Below are positions 1-10,860 of a stretch of DNA of 64,000 bases, one piece after another. The stretch spans positions 45,481,882 through 45,545,881 of the forward strand of contig CM064430.1 in assembly GCA_032690845.1 (NCBI GenBank). The letters run 5' to 3'. The stretch's first letter is position 1, and each line of letters opens with the position of its first letter. The stretch comes from Eleusine coracana subsp. coracana. Taxonomy: Eukaryota > Streptophyta > Magnoliopsida > Poales > Poaceae. The notes under the pieces were generated by a model. It worked only from the letters and a program-made list of their open reading frames with translations, was not told where the DNA came from and ran no database searches. The position numbers were made by a program, and so were the translations under genes.

Positions 1-941
1 ATATCTTGAAGCTGAAAATTTCGGTATGTCCTTGGTCGCCTAATCTTCTTGTCTTTATGTTTTAGATTAACTTCTTATTATTCTTGCTAGTCACCGGTCA
101 GCAGCTCTTCAAGGCCCTAGAGGAAAACAAGAAGCTATTGGCCGACCGACAAGAGATAAACAAGGTCTTAGACCAAGTTTGTGCAGATCTGGCTGGTAAG
201 TTTTCCTTCCATCCATATTTAAGCAATCTGCTGACCACTCTAACGCTAAAAGCTTTACTTTTAGCTCGCGATAAAAAAAATCACCGATCTGGAGAAGTTG
301 ACTTCCAACCAACAGAGGTTCATTGACGCCTTGAAGGTTGAGAAGGAAAGCCTCTCCAAATTGGCTGAAGACCAGAAGACCGAGATCACTCGGCTGCAGG
401 AGGAGCTGAAGGGGTCTGACACGAAGATAGAGGAGGCTAAGGCTGTCTCCAAATCTTTCAAATGTAAACTTGTCAGTAAGCCTTCGACTTCTTCCTTCTG
501 CTTGATTCTTCTGTTGATCATACTGACCAATAATTATTCTTTGCAGCTCTATCTTACGCTGCTCGGAAAGCAATGAACTATGTTTATGCTAACCGAGTAG
601 AGTAGACCGGTCACTCTCTGGACTACTTGTTGGAGCATGCTTCGGAAGCCATTGCTCATAACACTCGGCGAGTGGCGACCGAAGCCAGGAGTCAAGTGCT
701 GGCGATTTGCCAATTCTGGTCTCCTGCTCTACCATTGGACAAGATCAAAGAGGGATTTAACCCCGACCTGACCGACGACCAATGTCAGCTGCTCCTGGAT
801 TCCATGCTAGAGACTTCCCAGGCCTTGGTCAAAAATATAGAAATCAATCCGACCGTGCTGACTCCCCCAGCAACTCAGAGGTCAAACTTTGGGCTGACTC
901 TTCTTCTCCTTCAAAGGAGATATAATCCTGTAATATTGTAA
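1..941 (+). pseudogene. Antisense, intron-containing extra ORF of TE1 (coiled-coil protein)
   Basis: The strand is opposite to TE1 gag-pol. A reading frame is recovered only if introns are removed: exons at about 1-23, 91-195, 265-475 and 547-941, with introns starting GTATGT, GTAAGT and GTAAGC and ending TAG, TAG and CAG. Phases match at all three junctions (phase 1 each). The product is rich in Glu, Lys, Leu and Gln with heptad-like spacing, as in a long coiled coil. A TAG stop at 602-604 interrupts the last exon, after which the frame stays open to 941. Antisense extra ORFs with introns between pol and the 3' LTR are known in Tat elements such as maize Grande. The function is unknown, and the start lies outside the window. 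Confidence 0.65.
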
Positions 942-1485
942 AACATTAGTAGTATTTTTGTAATGATACTTGTGTATAAACTAATCTTATGATTTTATAG
1001 CTTTAGAAGTTTGACAAAGATATCATTGATATGTTTCTATCAAGAGAAACAAAGATTTCATCGGTCTGCCATAACATATTAGGTTGTAACCCGTAACTGC
1101 GTAACAAACAGAATCAATCAATCGACACATGACCTCTCACACTTTTGGCTCTGGGTTTAGTGTAGTGGTAGTCTGATGTGCAGCACAAAATATTTAACCA
1201 TGATGTATAAGCGTAAGACCAAAATAATAAAGACTAAAACTCAAGATCTCAAGATCTTATGATAATAAGTCGGTCAAAAAGTAGGCCAAAACCAAAATAT
1301 GGTTAGACCGAGATGGGACATTATTGCTAGCCCCCTGGCTCGATTGTTTAATAGTATAAATTAAGGAATCGAGACATATATAGAATGAAAATCATCAGAA
1401 AATCTTTCATTAAAAAAGACCAAAGTTTCATTCATAAATAATGTATAAATACCTAAAATAATAGCTAAGTATAGAAACCACGTAG
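942..1485. other. TE1 region between the convergent ORFs
   Basis: This AT-rich stretch lies between the end of the antisense ORF and the end of integrase. I see no ORF, RNA gene or clear repeat. It probably holds the two 3' untranslated regions. Confidence 0.5.
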
Positions 1486-2370
1486 CTAATTTATGTTCCA
1501 GGAGTTTGGAATATCATCGCCGTCTTCGTACATGAGTCGGTAAGCCCCCGGGCGAGTGACTTCCTTCACTACGTACGGTCCTTCCGACTTCAGCGAGAGC
1601 TTATGCTGATTCTTTGTCGATTGCACTCGGCGAAGCACTAGGTCTCCAACTTCAAAACGGCGACTGCGGACGTTCTTATCATAATAACGACGCAAGCCTT
1701 GTTGGTAGAGTGCCGACCGAAACAGAGTGCGATCACGCAACTCCTCTACTGCAATCAAATCAATCACTCGATTCTCCTCAGAAAGCTTTTCATCGTACGC
1801 TTGAACTCGTGCCCAGACAAGACTGACCTCAGTCGGCAACATAGCTTCTAAGCCATAGACCAATGAAAAAGGTGATTGTCCAGTAGCCCAACTGGTGTTT
1901 GTCCGAAGCCCCCAAAGGACTGAAGGCAACTCTTTGACCCACCGACCGGCATAAGGTTTGAGTCTGTCAAATATCCGCGGCTTTAATCCTTGAAGAATCA
2001 TACCATTGACCCGTTCGACCTGCCTATTGCTTTTCAGATGAGCCACTGATGCAAAGTGGATCTTTATTCCCATCTCATCGGCAAAGTCTTGGAACTCCAA
2101 TGAAGTGAATTGAGTGCCATTATCGGTAATGATATCATGAGGAACTCCAAACCGAGTGAATATATCTCTGACAAACTTAATTGCCTTCTTGGATGTAATC
2201 TTGCCAACCAGCTTTGCTTCAATCCACTTGGTGAATTTGTCGATAGCAACAAACAAATGAGTGAACCCGCCTGGCGCTTTCTTGAAAGGACCGACAATAT
2301 CAAGCCCCCAAACAGCAAAAGGCCAAGTCAAAGATATCATGTGAAGTTGCTGTGAAGGCACATGTGTTTG
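1486..2370 (-). pseudogene. TE1 integrase core and C-terminal domain
   Basis: The frame runs from about 2361 down to 1486. Retroviral integrase core residues are visible: Asp in WGLDIVGPF, Asp in ITDNGTQF, and Glu in the RQVERVNG segment, so the DD35E triad appears complete. The C-terminal part (FEVGDLVLRRV, then GPYVVKEV) matches the usual GPF/Y-type module. The enzyme would join retrotransposon cDNA to the genome in the nucleus. A TAA codon at about 2362-2370 separates this core from the zinc-binding N-terminus, so the polyprotein is cut here. Confidence 0.85.
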
Positions 2371-3456
2371 TTAAGTGAAGAATTGACAACCCTCACACTT
2401 CCGAACAACTTGGTGTGCATCTTCGACCGCCGTGGGCCAATAAAACACTTGCCGAAAAGCCTTGCCAACCAAAGTCCTAGAAGCTACATGATTGCCGCAT
2501 ATTTCCGAATGAATCTCTTCTACCAACTTCTGGCCTTCAGGAATTGAGATGCATTGCATCAAAATATTGGAACCACCCCTTTTGTAAAGTTGGTCCCCTA
2601 CCAACAAGTATCCTCGAGATCGGATCTCCAATCTTTGCTGCTCATCAGGATCCGAGGGCAGCGTTCCCTTATCCAAATACTGAATGAGTGGGTCGTGCCA
2701 GTCGGTCTTGGAGACGTCATCATCAACAAGATCAGCAACAATACTCATCAACACGTCCGACCGGGGAGAAATCATTGGGGAATCCAGAACATGTAGGAAA
2801 ACACCCGGTGGTACTACAGACCGAGATGATCCTATCTTTGCTAACTCATCAACCGCCTGGTTATTATCTCGGAGAACATGTGTGAACTTCAATCCATCAA
2901 ACTTGTCTTCGAGTTTTCGCACTTCTTGGCAATAAGTACTCATGTTATCATCTACACAATTCCAATCGTTGGTAACCTGATTGATGACCAAGGCCGAATC
3001 ACCAAATATGTCGATGCGCTTAATGCCAAGTGACACAGCAATGCGCAGACCGTGTAGGAGAGCTTCATATTTCGTAGCATTATTAGACACGCGAAACATG
3101 ATTTGAAGGACGTATCGAAGCCTTTCTCTAGTTGGCAAGATAAATACAACTCCCGCACCTGCCCCTTGTAATTGAATGGAACCATCAAAGTATATTTTCC
3201 AGTACTCGATATCTTGGGTAGTAGGAGGATTTTGAATCTCTGTCCACTCGGCAACGAATTCAGCTAACGCTTGTCCCTTTATAGCCGACCGAGGCACGAA
3301 CGTAATAGTATACTGACCAAGCTCGACTGCCCACTTGGCTATTTTTCCTTCAGCTTCTCGGTTATGTAATACTGTCCCAGGTGCAAAAGAAGTTTGAACT
3401 TCAATTGGATGAGTTTGGAAATAGTGCTTCAACTTCCTCGAGGTGATCAATATTGC
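2371..3456 (-). pseudogene. TE1 Tat-type RNase H plus integrase zinc-binding N-terminus
   Basis: This open stretch of 359 codons begins after a TAA that ends the reverse transcriptase frame. Its first part completes the RT-linked RNase H region (LITSRKL, HYFQTHPI). The second RNase H follows: YWKIYFDGS, an acidic Glu in YEALLHGL, then FGDSALV, then the RDNNQAVDELA region. This matches the extra archaeal-type RNase H of Tat elements. The C-terminal end has the HHCC integrase zinc site (HSEICGNH then CEGCQFF). RNase H would remove RNA from the RNA-DNA hybrid during reverse transcription. Confidence 0.8.
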
Positions 3457-4660
3457 TTATAACAACTTCAAGATCTGCTGGTACCTTGCCTTAGAGACGC
3501 TAAGAACCTCGCTCACAAAGTAGACCGGATGTTGTACTTTTTGCACATGTCCCTCCTCTTCTCGGTCGACTGTCAAAACAGTACTCACAACCTGGGTTGT
3601 GGTCGAGATGTAAAGCTGAAGTTTTTCTCGTGGCTCCAGAGGCACCAACACTGGAATACTGCTGAGATGAATCTTTAATTCGTCCAGTGCCGACTGCGCC
3701 TCCTCAGTCCAAACAAAGCCGTCCTGCTTTTTAAGCAATCGGAAGAGTGGTAGCCCCCTAACCCCCAATCGGGAAATAAAGCGACTCAAAGATGCCATGC
3801 ATCTAGTCAGCTTCTGAACGTCCCTTTGAGAATTAGGCGGCTTCATATCAAGGATTGCCTTGATTTTATCTGGGTTAGCCTTTATACCTCGTTTCGAAAT
3901 GATGTAACCGAGTAACTTTCCTGATAGAACTCCAAAAACACACTTTTTAGGATTCAGCTTCATTGAATAATGTCTTAGATTGTCAAAGGTTTCTGCCAGG
4001 TCAGAGAGAAGTTCTTCAACTTTTTGAGTCTTGACAACGATGTCATCAACATACGCTTCAGCGTTCCGATCGATCTGAGTGGCAAGGCAGCGTTGAATAC
4101 CTCGTTGGTAAGTTGCGCCAGCATTTTTCAGATTGAACGACATAGTGATATAGCAATAGGCGCCGAAGGGTGTTATAAAGGAAGTCTTGATCTGATCTTC
4201 GACTCTCAGTGGGATCTGGTGATAGCCCAAATAGGCATCCAGAAAGCTTAAAAGCTCACACCCGGCTATCGAATCTACAATCTGATCAATACGAGGAAGA
4301 GCGAAGGGGTCTTTTGGGCAGACCTTGTTGAGATCAGTATAATCAATACACATCCTCCACTATTTATTCTTTTTAGGTATAAGGACTGGATTTGCTAACC
4401 AGTCGGGATGATACACCTCCTTTATAAACTTAGCTTCTAACAATCTAACTATCTCCTTCTTCATAGCGTCCTTGCGGTCTTGCGCAAATCTTCTAAGCCT
4501 TTGGCCTACGGGTGTAGCCCCTAGAGGTACCCTTAACATGTGCTCAATCTTTTCCCTAGGAACTCTCGACATGTCAGATGGTTTCCATGCAAAGATATCC
4601 CTATTTTCCTGGAGGAAAAGAGTGAGCGCGAGTTCCTATTTTTCATCAAGGTTGACCCCA
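3457..4660 (-). pseudogene. TE1 reverse transcriptase
   Basis: RT fingers and palm are recognisable: WLANPVLIPKKN, CIDYTDLNKVCPKDPF, LSFLDAYLGYHQI and the catalytic YVDD (codons at 4042-4053), then the connection domain GLAGYY-like segment and the start of the first RNase H (KLQLYISTT, YFVSEVL). A TAG between 4353 and 4360 splits the fingers from the palm, and a TAA at about 3451-3456 splits palm from RNase H. The stretch just upstream (about 4573-4660) still encodes the family's RDIFAWKPSDM segment. The catalytic motif is intact but the frame is not. Confidence 0.85.
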
Positions 4661-4797
4661 GCATAAGTCACCTTATCGGGGTCCTCAGGATCAAGCGAAA
4701 TCTCCTTGGTTTGGATGTCATCAGTCTGGATCTTGTCCTTGGTAGGTTTCTTTATAGGAACCTCCATTCCAGTCTGCTCCTCTATACCGACCGCCTT

Positions 4798-5367
4798 CTA
4801 GATCTCCTTTTGGTCTGACAGTATCAACTGTTTGGTTGCCATCTCACAACTCTGTACGTCGCAATCAAAAGAATTCCAAAGATCAGAGTGGAGGGAGATT
4901 ATTCTGTTTGGACCTGGCATCTTGAGGGTGAGATACGGATAGTGCGGAACAGCCATAAACCTGGCCATCGCCAGTCGACTGATGATAGCATAGTATGCTG
5001 ACTCAAAGTCTACCACCTGGAAGAGGATACGCTCTGTCCTAAAATTATCACGGGTGCCAAAGGTGACTGGCAGAGTGATTTGTCCAATTGGGACTGAAGT
5101 CTTGCTAGGCACAATCCCATGGAATGGTGAAAAACTCGGTTGGAAGTCATTGATTGACAGACCAAGCTGTTGAAGGGTCCTAGTGAAGATTAGGTCCAAA
5201 CTACTTCCTCCATCGATGAGTACTCTATTGAACTTTACCTCCTTCATAGTCGCAGCAAGCACCAATGGGTAGTGACCTGGTTTTGGTAGATGTTTTGGAT
5301 GGTCCGACCGATCAAAGGTGATTGGTATCTCAGACCACCTCATGTACTGAGGTGTAGCTGGCTCCAT
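4798..5367 (-). pseudogene. TE1 aspartic protease region
   Basis: A 189-codon open stretch has the retropepsin active site as VLIDGGSSLDLIF (Asp-Gly-Gly-Ser). It is preceded by the WSEIPITFDRSDHP segment typical of Tat/RIRE2-like elements, and the second hairpin is around PVTFGTRDNFRTERILFQVV. A retropepsin homodimer would cleave the Gag-Pol polyprotein. The unit lies between gag and RT with no clean open join on either side. Confidence 0.8.
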
Positions 5368-5457
5368 CGAGTTAATCTCTCGAAGCTCTAACTTTTGCTT
5401 GCGCTTGGATGTATAGGCATCTGGGCCTCCGAAGATGAAGTTTACTTCTTTGCGGGG

Positions 5458-7414
5458 CTACTGGAACTCTCCTAAATCATCCTTATCATCATCATCCTTA
5501 GACTTGTCTTTGTTGCTGTTGTTGCGCCTCGGGGGATCTTTGGCCACCTTGAGCGCAGCTGTTGCAAAACCCTTCAGATAATAGCAATCCTTTGCTTTGT
5601 GGTTTCCCTTGGGATGCCAAGGGCAAATGCCACTCAACAACTCATCAGTAGACGACTGGTTCGTCCGAGGATTCTTCCAAAACTGGTCCACTGTGTTGAC
5701 ATCATTGTCAAGTTTTCTCTTCTTGTCCTTCTTGAAGGACTCAGGCTTGTCCGACCGCTTCTCCTTGCCCTTTCCTCGGATATCATCAAGTGTAGACTCT
5801 CCTGATGCATACTTATCAGCAATCTTGAAGCACTCTTGAGCGGTGAGCTTGAGATCATGGTTCCTCCAATCGATTTCCCGGACCAGATCGTCACTGCGAA
5901 TTCCACCCAGGAAGGCAGTAATGATTTGCTGATTGTGGACATTGGGGATCTCAGTCTTCTTAGCGTAAAACCGCTTGATGTAGTCACGAAGAGGCTCATC
6001 TCCTTTCTGCTTGATCTGAGTGAGGTCGAAGTGGTTGCCCGGTCAGTTGCAAGTTGCTTGGAAACTTTCTATGAGTTTCTGGTTGAGGTCTCCCCAGGAT
6101 GTGACTAACTCCTCAGGTAGAGATGTGAGCCATATCCGAACGGCAGGATCTAAGCAGACCGGAAGGTAATTAGTCATTACGTAGGAATCACCTCCAGCCG
6201 ACCGGATCGCCAAGCTATAGAGTTGTAACCACTCTCCGGGATTGGTTTGTCCATCATATTTTTTGATGGGAACCGGCTTGAATCCTTTTGGCCATCGAGC
6301 AATGCGAAGTCGAGGGACGTAAGCCTTGATTCCATCGATCTCGTCATCAGTCAGCGTTGGTGACCGCCTTTGTCGGTCTGGGGACGTGGTTGGGCTACGA
6401 TGGTGGCGTGGGCCGACATCCTCATCATGACGATGTCGTCGATTGCCATCATTATCACGCCAATCCAGATCATCATGTCGACATCAGTCGTCGCGGTTGT
6501 CTCTTGGAGGAGGGTTCTGACGATCATCCCGTTGGTTGTCCCGTCGGTCTTCTCGTCGGTCATCCCATCGGTCTTCCCGTTGGGCATCCATTCTTCGTTC
6601 ATGCCGCTCTTCCTCATAGCGTCGGTTGTCCCGAGCGCGCTCCTCGTGGTGAGAGTTGATGGTGTCTCGTCCATCACAGAGGCTGAGAGAATTTCTCAGA
6701 TCTTCGCGCCTTCGCCGACCCCGAGGAGATACATGGCTGGAACTTGCGACCGACTGAGACTTTGCAGCATCTTGTGCCACTGCGGCTTTGAGCATAGTCA
6801 CCGCCTTCTGCATAGCAGGAGCTTGATAGTGGGCATCAACCATTAAGGTGTCAAGCAATGTCTTGGCCCCGGTGATGTTGTTCTATGGGGTGTGGTAGAC
6901 CTTAACACCATCCACTTCAAGGTCAGGGCCAAGATCCAGTCGGCGTGCGTTACACGATCCGCGCGACCCTCTTGGTCGACGGCGGTAATTCATCAGCTGG
7001 CGGGTTATCATCCTGTCGGCCTCCTTCGACCGGCTGGTTTTGGAGACCACCGGTTGGATTCCCTTCTTCTTCGGCATCTGGATCCTCATCCTGGTTTCTA
7101 GCAGCAGGATCTACTATATCCACCATGTTGACTGTATGGGGATACGAGTAGGTCGATCCGACCGTGTCCTCATCAAAAGACCGATCTGACGTCGCGTCGT
7201 ATCCGAAGGCGGAGTCTTCCTGCTGGGATCCAAGTGGGATCAATGCAGGGATAATGTCAGACGGACTCGGTGATCGCGCCATAGGGCTGGCTGCGGTCGA
7301 GTCTGATCTGTAGTTGTTCAGACCTAGGGCTTCATTGTCGCCGACCGTGAAGTCGAGCGATCTAAAGGAGATCTTGAAGTCCGGAGAGTATTGGATGATG
7401 GGAAGTTCGGCCAT
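5458..7414 (-). pseudogene. TE1 gag, frame-shifted
   Basis: The start is likely the Met codon at 7412-7414 (MAELPIIQYSPDF), close to the primer-binding region. Open blocks follow in different frames: 6950-7414, 6484-6858, 5634-5999 and 5458-5691. The central block contains a very basic Arg/Asp/Glu tract (about 6484-6700) from a simple-sequence expansion of GTCGGTC-like repeats. The last block holds a zinc-knuckle-like CPWHPKGNHKAKDC and an acidic Lys/Asp tail. Gag would form the cytoplasmic particle around element RNA. At least three frame changes make it non-functional. Confidence 0.7.
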
Positions 7415-7462
7415 CGTAGTTGACGGAGAGCCTTGTCCCCTTCCTGGCGTGCCAACTAACGA

Positions 7463-7868
7463 TGCTCAAGACCGGCAGTAAATATATAGGGCTACGTCGA
7501 GACCAAGAACTACGATGGTTACACAAGATGCCGAATTATACAGATTCGGACCCTCTCAATGAGAGTAAAAACCCTTCGTCCTGTGTTCTGTATTGAATTG
7601 ATTGTCATGAGATGTTAAGCCTAAATTGCCTCTAACTATCTCCTCTCTCCCTTCATGGGGGGGGGGTACCCTGCCGCCTTATATATCTGGTCGGCAGGGG
7701 GGTACAAGCAGAGTCCTAGTCGTACTCTACAATGGTTCTATATAACAAGTCTAATCTTTCTTGTCTTGCACTCCAAGCCGAGTCGGTCGGCTTCCTTATT
7801 GATGAAGTACCTGGTCGGCCACCAACTTTAGCCTTGTATGAGGATACCCATAAAGCAAGTATCCCACA
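7463..7868 (-). repeat. TE1 5' LTR
   Basis: On the minus strand the LTR opens TGTGGGATACTTGC at 7868 and is taken to end TTGAGCA at 7463. It has a TATATAAGG box at 7678-7686. Just inside the element, minus-strand TTGGCACGCCAGGAAGGGG (about 7437-7455) is a plausible primer-binding site; I cannot assign the tRNA. The exact inner boundary could be a few bases nearer 7459. The second LTR is outside the window. Confidence 0.6.
7677..7819 (-). promoter_or_regulatory. TE1 LTR promoter with four DRE/CRT-type cores
   Basis: Reading on the minus strand, a TATATAA box (7678-7686) is preceded by GCCGAC or ACCGAC at 7690-7695, 7782-7787, 7786-7791 and 7814-7819. A/GCCGAC is the core bound by DREB/CBF-type AP2 factors in cold and drought responses. 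Whether this copy responds is inference. Confidence 0.45.
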
Positions 7869-8109
7869 TGCCTTTTATTTATTCACCTTTTTATGATATT
7901 TTGTGCGGCCATTTTGTGGTTGACCCCTTTCAAATTTTAGATGATCTTGTGCTCTAACGAGATCGACTCTTTTCCAATCATATTAGCTCTATCCTTTTTA
8001 AGATTTTTATTGTACTATTAGAATTAGTTGTCGAGAACAAAAACCTGTTAGTACAAGGTATTTCTACCGGTTAGTTTATGTGTAGTTTTTTTTTCTACCA
8101 TCATATTAA
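7869..8109. other. Unannotated AT-rich spacer
   Basis: This is host DNA between the TE1 5' LTR and the MITE. I see no gene or repeat. The first five bases (TGCCT) would be the right copy of the TE1 target-site duplication, but the left copy is outside the window. Confidence 0.4.
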
Positions 8110-8458
8110 GGCCCTGTTTGTTTTAGCTTATAATCCACTCGAATTAATTAATCTAGCTTAATTAATCCAGTAGGCAAACAAACAGGATGGATTATTAGAT
8201 CAGATTAATTAATCTAGAGACAGATTATTATAATCCAATAATCTCCTATAGATGTGCTTATTTTGAATTATTTTGAACAAAAACCTATTACCCATGCTAA
8301 GTTGGTCTTCTTACACCAAAAATAACTTGATCTAGCTTAAATAATCTAGAGAAACAAACACCTCCTTCAGATTAATTAATCCAACTTAAATAATTTAAAT
8401 TAAATAATCTAATACTATAATCTAGATTAATTAATCCGCTTAGGAAACAAACAGGCCC
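8110..8458. mobile_element. Tourist-like (PIF/Harbinger) MITE
   Basis: The left end reads GGCCCTGTTTGTTTT and the right end is its near inverse (AAACAAACAGGCCC). The element is about 349 bp and AT-rich, with many copies of TTAATTAATC-type words and no coding capacity. Flanks TAA (8107-8109) and TAG (8459-8461) fit a mutated 3-bp target-site duplication. A further internal copy of the terminal word (CAAACAAACAGG, about 8176-8188) suggests a small internal hairpin. Confidence 0.65.
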
Positions 8459-9174
8459 TAGGGGACCTAAACATTTAGTGCGTCTAGGGCCTTAGAAAAT
8501 ATAGAGCTGGCCCTGCTAATGTATTTGGAAAATCAAACAAGTATGGCTGCTGCAGTTCTATCCTTGGGCAATAGTTATTTAAGTCGGTATGCATAACTAC
8601 TATACTAATTGAGGGAAAAAATTTGGTGCAAATGAGACATTAGATGCAAAGGTGCAAACAAGTGTTGTGTGCCATAGGATCTTAATCCTTCATCCCACCT
8701 GTGTGAGTTTTGCATATACCCCCAATAATACTCATCTTTCTCCATAAAACACCATGAATCGTTCTCCATCCTCCGTATGCCAGCCCATCTCTTCACCCTC
8801 ATGGCAACCGAAGGTCAGAATCGGGGAATACCGTGAATGTTAGGATGAAGGATAGAAGGAGATCAATTGTCGTCAGTTTGGTGAAGAAAAAGAAACTCGC
8901 CGGCAGAAGGGCTGCTTTCCCGAGTGCCCAACATATGCCTCAACCATATGTTTATGATGACGTGATATAGCAAAACTCAGGGTATGAGATCAGGAAAAAT
9001 ATTGAAAGTTATAATAAGCAAATTAGAATTTAATTTGAATTTTCAATCACGATATACATATCACAGCTGTCTATATAATCAATTTTCAAGAATCTGTTTA
9101 ACAAAAAAAATTCAACAAACACTACCGGGCCTACCGGCTTCCAAATCAACCAAAATTACTTGGTGAGCTCCATG
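8459..9174. other. Non-coding flank left of TE2
   Basis: There are short ORFs only (for example 8605-8802 minus), with no recognisable motif and no conserved start or splice context. I see nothing to annotate as a gene. Confidence 0.4.
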
Positions 9175-9179
9175 TATGG
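9175..9179 (+). repeat. TE2 left target-site duplication TATGG
   Basis: TATGG precedes the 5' LTR and is repeated exactly at 49184-49188 after the 3' LTR, 40 kb away. This pairs the two LTRs as ends of one element. Confidence 0.9.
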
Positions 9180-9475
9180 TGTTAGCGCAGCTGATACTGA
9201 GGGCATTGGTGGGGAGGAAAGGCGCAGCGTGCGCACACGAAAGGCAAATGTACGCCTGGCTGGGCTGGAGTGGGCCGCCTCTTCAGTTAATCCAGCACAA
9301 GCCCAGGCGCGGAGATAAAGAGAGCACCGGGTATTGAAAGAAGACAACAGAGATCATGTTATCAATTATTGTAAACACTATCTTCTTATTCCCGAAGTCT
9401 CTCTCTCTCTCGTATTCCTGCTACTCGAACTAGATCTTGGAGTGAATTAAGAGAGAGAACATCAGAGTGTTAACA
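9180..9475 (+). repeat. TE2 5' LTR (296 bp)
   Basis: It starts TGTTAGCGCAGC and ends GTGTTAACA, and aligns along its length with 48814-49183. The 3' copy is longer mainly because of a CT microsatellite and adjacent sequence that is short here (about 9401-9415). Its first 140 bases are open in the same frame as the end of pol in the 3' copy. Confidence 0.92.
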
Positions 9476-9477
9476 TT

Positions 9478-9490
9478 TGGTATCAGATTC
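9478..9490 (+). other. TE2 primer-binding site (tRNA-iMet)
   Basis: TGGTATCAGATTC lies two bases after the LTR. It differs from the usual TGGTATCAGAGC only at its end. Confidence 0.85.
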
Positions 9491-9501
9491 AATGCTTCTG
9501 G

Positions 9502-10860
9502 ATGGTGATGACGCCGTATCCGCTGCACTATTCCCGGTGGCCGAAGAATGATGACGCCGCTGCTTCCACCTCCATCGACTCCAACATCAATTTCATGCTT
9601 GAAGAGCTCCAAGAGATGGAGATCTGTCTCGGCGACCGTATCAAGGGGCGCTGCATCGACATCGAACATCGCCTGGAGGATGTAGAGCAGAAGGTCGAAG
9701 CGTGCTTCATCTCGCTAGAGATGGGCCAAGCCAAGCTCGAGCACTGGCGTCCGGAGATCGAGAAGAAGGTCGACTCCATCAAACTCGAAGTGAACCGCCT
9801 CAACAAGTCTGGAGAGGCCTGGATCCAAGCCAGGTATCCTCTCCGGGTCGGCTTTCGCGCGCCCATCTACTGGGTTCAACGCTAACGGCCCTAATGGGCA
9901 CTGCTTCGACAACCATCATCGGGACTATGAATTTGGATCTTCGATCCACACTCGTATCTCGGGCACTGGTATTCACAATGATTCCCATCACCAGCAATTT
10001 GAATTTCCTCTTGAGCACGAGGGTGGTCGCACTGGTCAGGTGTGGGGGGCATTTGATCGTTCTGCTCATGGCAAATTACCTAAGATGAATTTTCCCCACT
10101 TTGATGGTGATAATCCAAAACTGTGGAAAACTAGAAGTGAAAATTACTTCAAGATGTATGGTGTCGATGAGTCATTATGGATTAAAGTGGCTTTGATGCG
10201 TTTTTCTGGTGTTGCGGCACGTTGGCTTCAATCTGCTGAGCGTAGGCTTAAGAATTGCAGTTGGGCTAGGTTTTGTGATATGATTCATGAGCGTTTCGGT
10301 AGAGATCAGCACGAGGCTCTGATTCGTAAGCTGTTTTACATTAAACAGAGTGGCACGGTCATTGAATATGTCGACCAATTCTCTGAGCTAGAGGACCAAT
10401 TAGCTGCTTATGAGTCACATACTGATCCATTGTACTATACCATGTGTTTCATAGATGGTCTTCGTAGTGATATTAGAGCTACTATTATGGTTCAGCGTCC
10501 TTCGGACCTAGATAATGCTTGTTCTCTTGCATTGGTACAGGAAGAGGCAGCAGATTCGGTGAAGAAAAGGGAATCATGCAAGTATGATGGCTATGGTAGC
10601 AAGCCAATACCTAAAGGCACTTTTCCTCTACCTGTTCCACCCAGGTTGGATAAATCACTGGTGTTGTCAAGCAAGAGGACTCTAAAGCAATTGAACTAGC
10701 TCAAGTGGTGTCTGCAGATGATAAGCTACTTGCATTGAAGAAATATAGGCGGGCTCGTGGTTTGTGTGAGCAGTGTGCAGAGAACTGGCGGTATGGTCAC
10801 AAATGCTCACCCACAGCTCAGTTGAATGCAATGGGCAATGCAGGAAGTTTGGGAGTTGTT
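9502..10860 (+). pseudogene. TE2 gag, two frameshifts
   Basis: The first ATG after the primer-binding site is at 9502. The N-terminal block (9502-9885) is a coiled coil (LEELQEMEICLGDRI and following). After a frame change near 9850-9885 the frame is open to 10699 and contains the retrotransposon gag core: KMNFPHFDGDNPKLWK, then a central RWLQSAERRL to FCDMIHERFGRDQ segment. A second frame change near 10660 leads to a zinc-knuckle-like CEQCAENWRYGHKC (CX2CX7HXC) at about 10765-10807. The product would package element RNA into particles. Confidence 0.8.

Larger units (their letters stand above)
1..7868 (-). mobile_element. TE1: Tat-lineage Ty3/gypsy retrotransposon, left end outside the window
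   Basis: Reading leftward on the minus strand: 5' LTR (about 7463-7868), gag, protease, reverse transcriptase, a plant Tat-type RNase H and integrase. An extra ORF on the opposite strand (1-941) follows. Gag-pro-pol order with integrase last is Ty3/gypsy. The second, archaeal-type RNase H and the antisense extra ORF are known features of the Tat lineage. Gag and pol contain several in-frame stops and frame changes, so the copy is defective. The 3' LTR and left target-site duplication are not visible, so age and integrity of the left end cannot be judged. Words containing GGTCGG/CCGACC are unusually common along the whole element. Confidence 0.85.

Noticed and set aside
8605..8802. 65-codon minus ORF left of TE2
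   Set aside because: No recognisable motif and no context; isolated short ORF in non-coding DNA.
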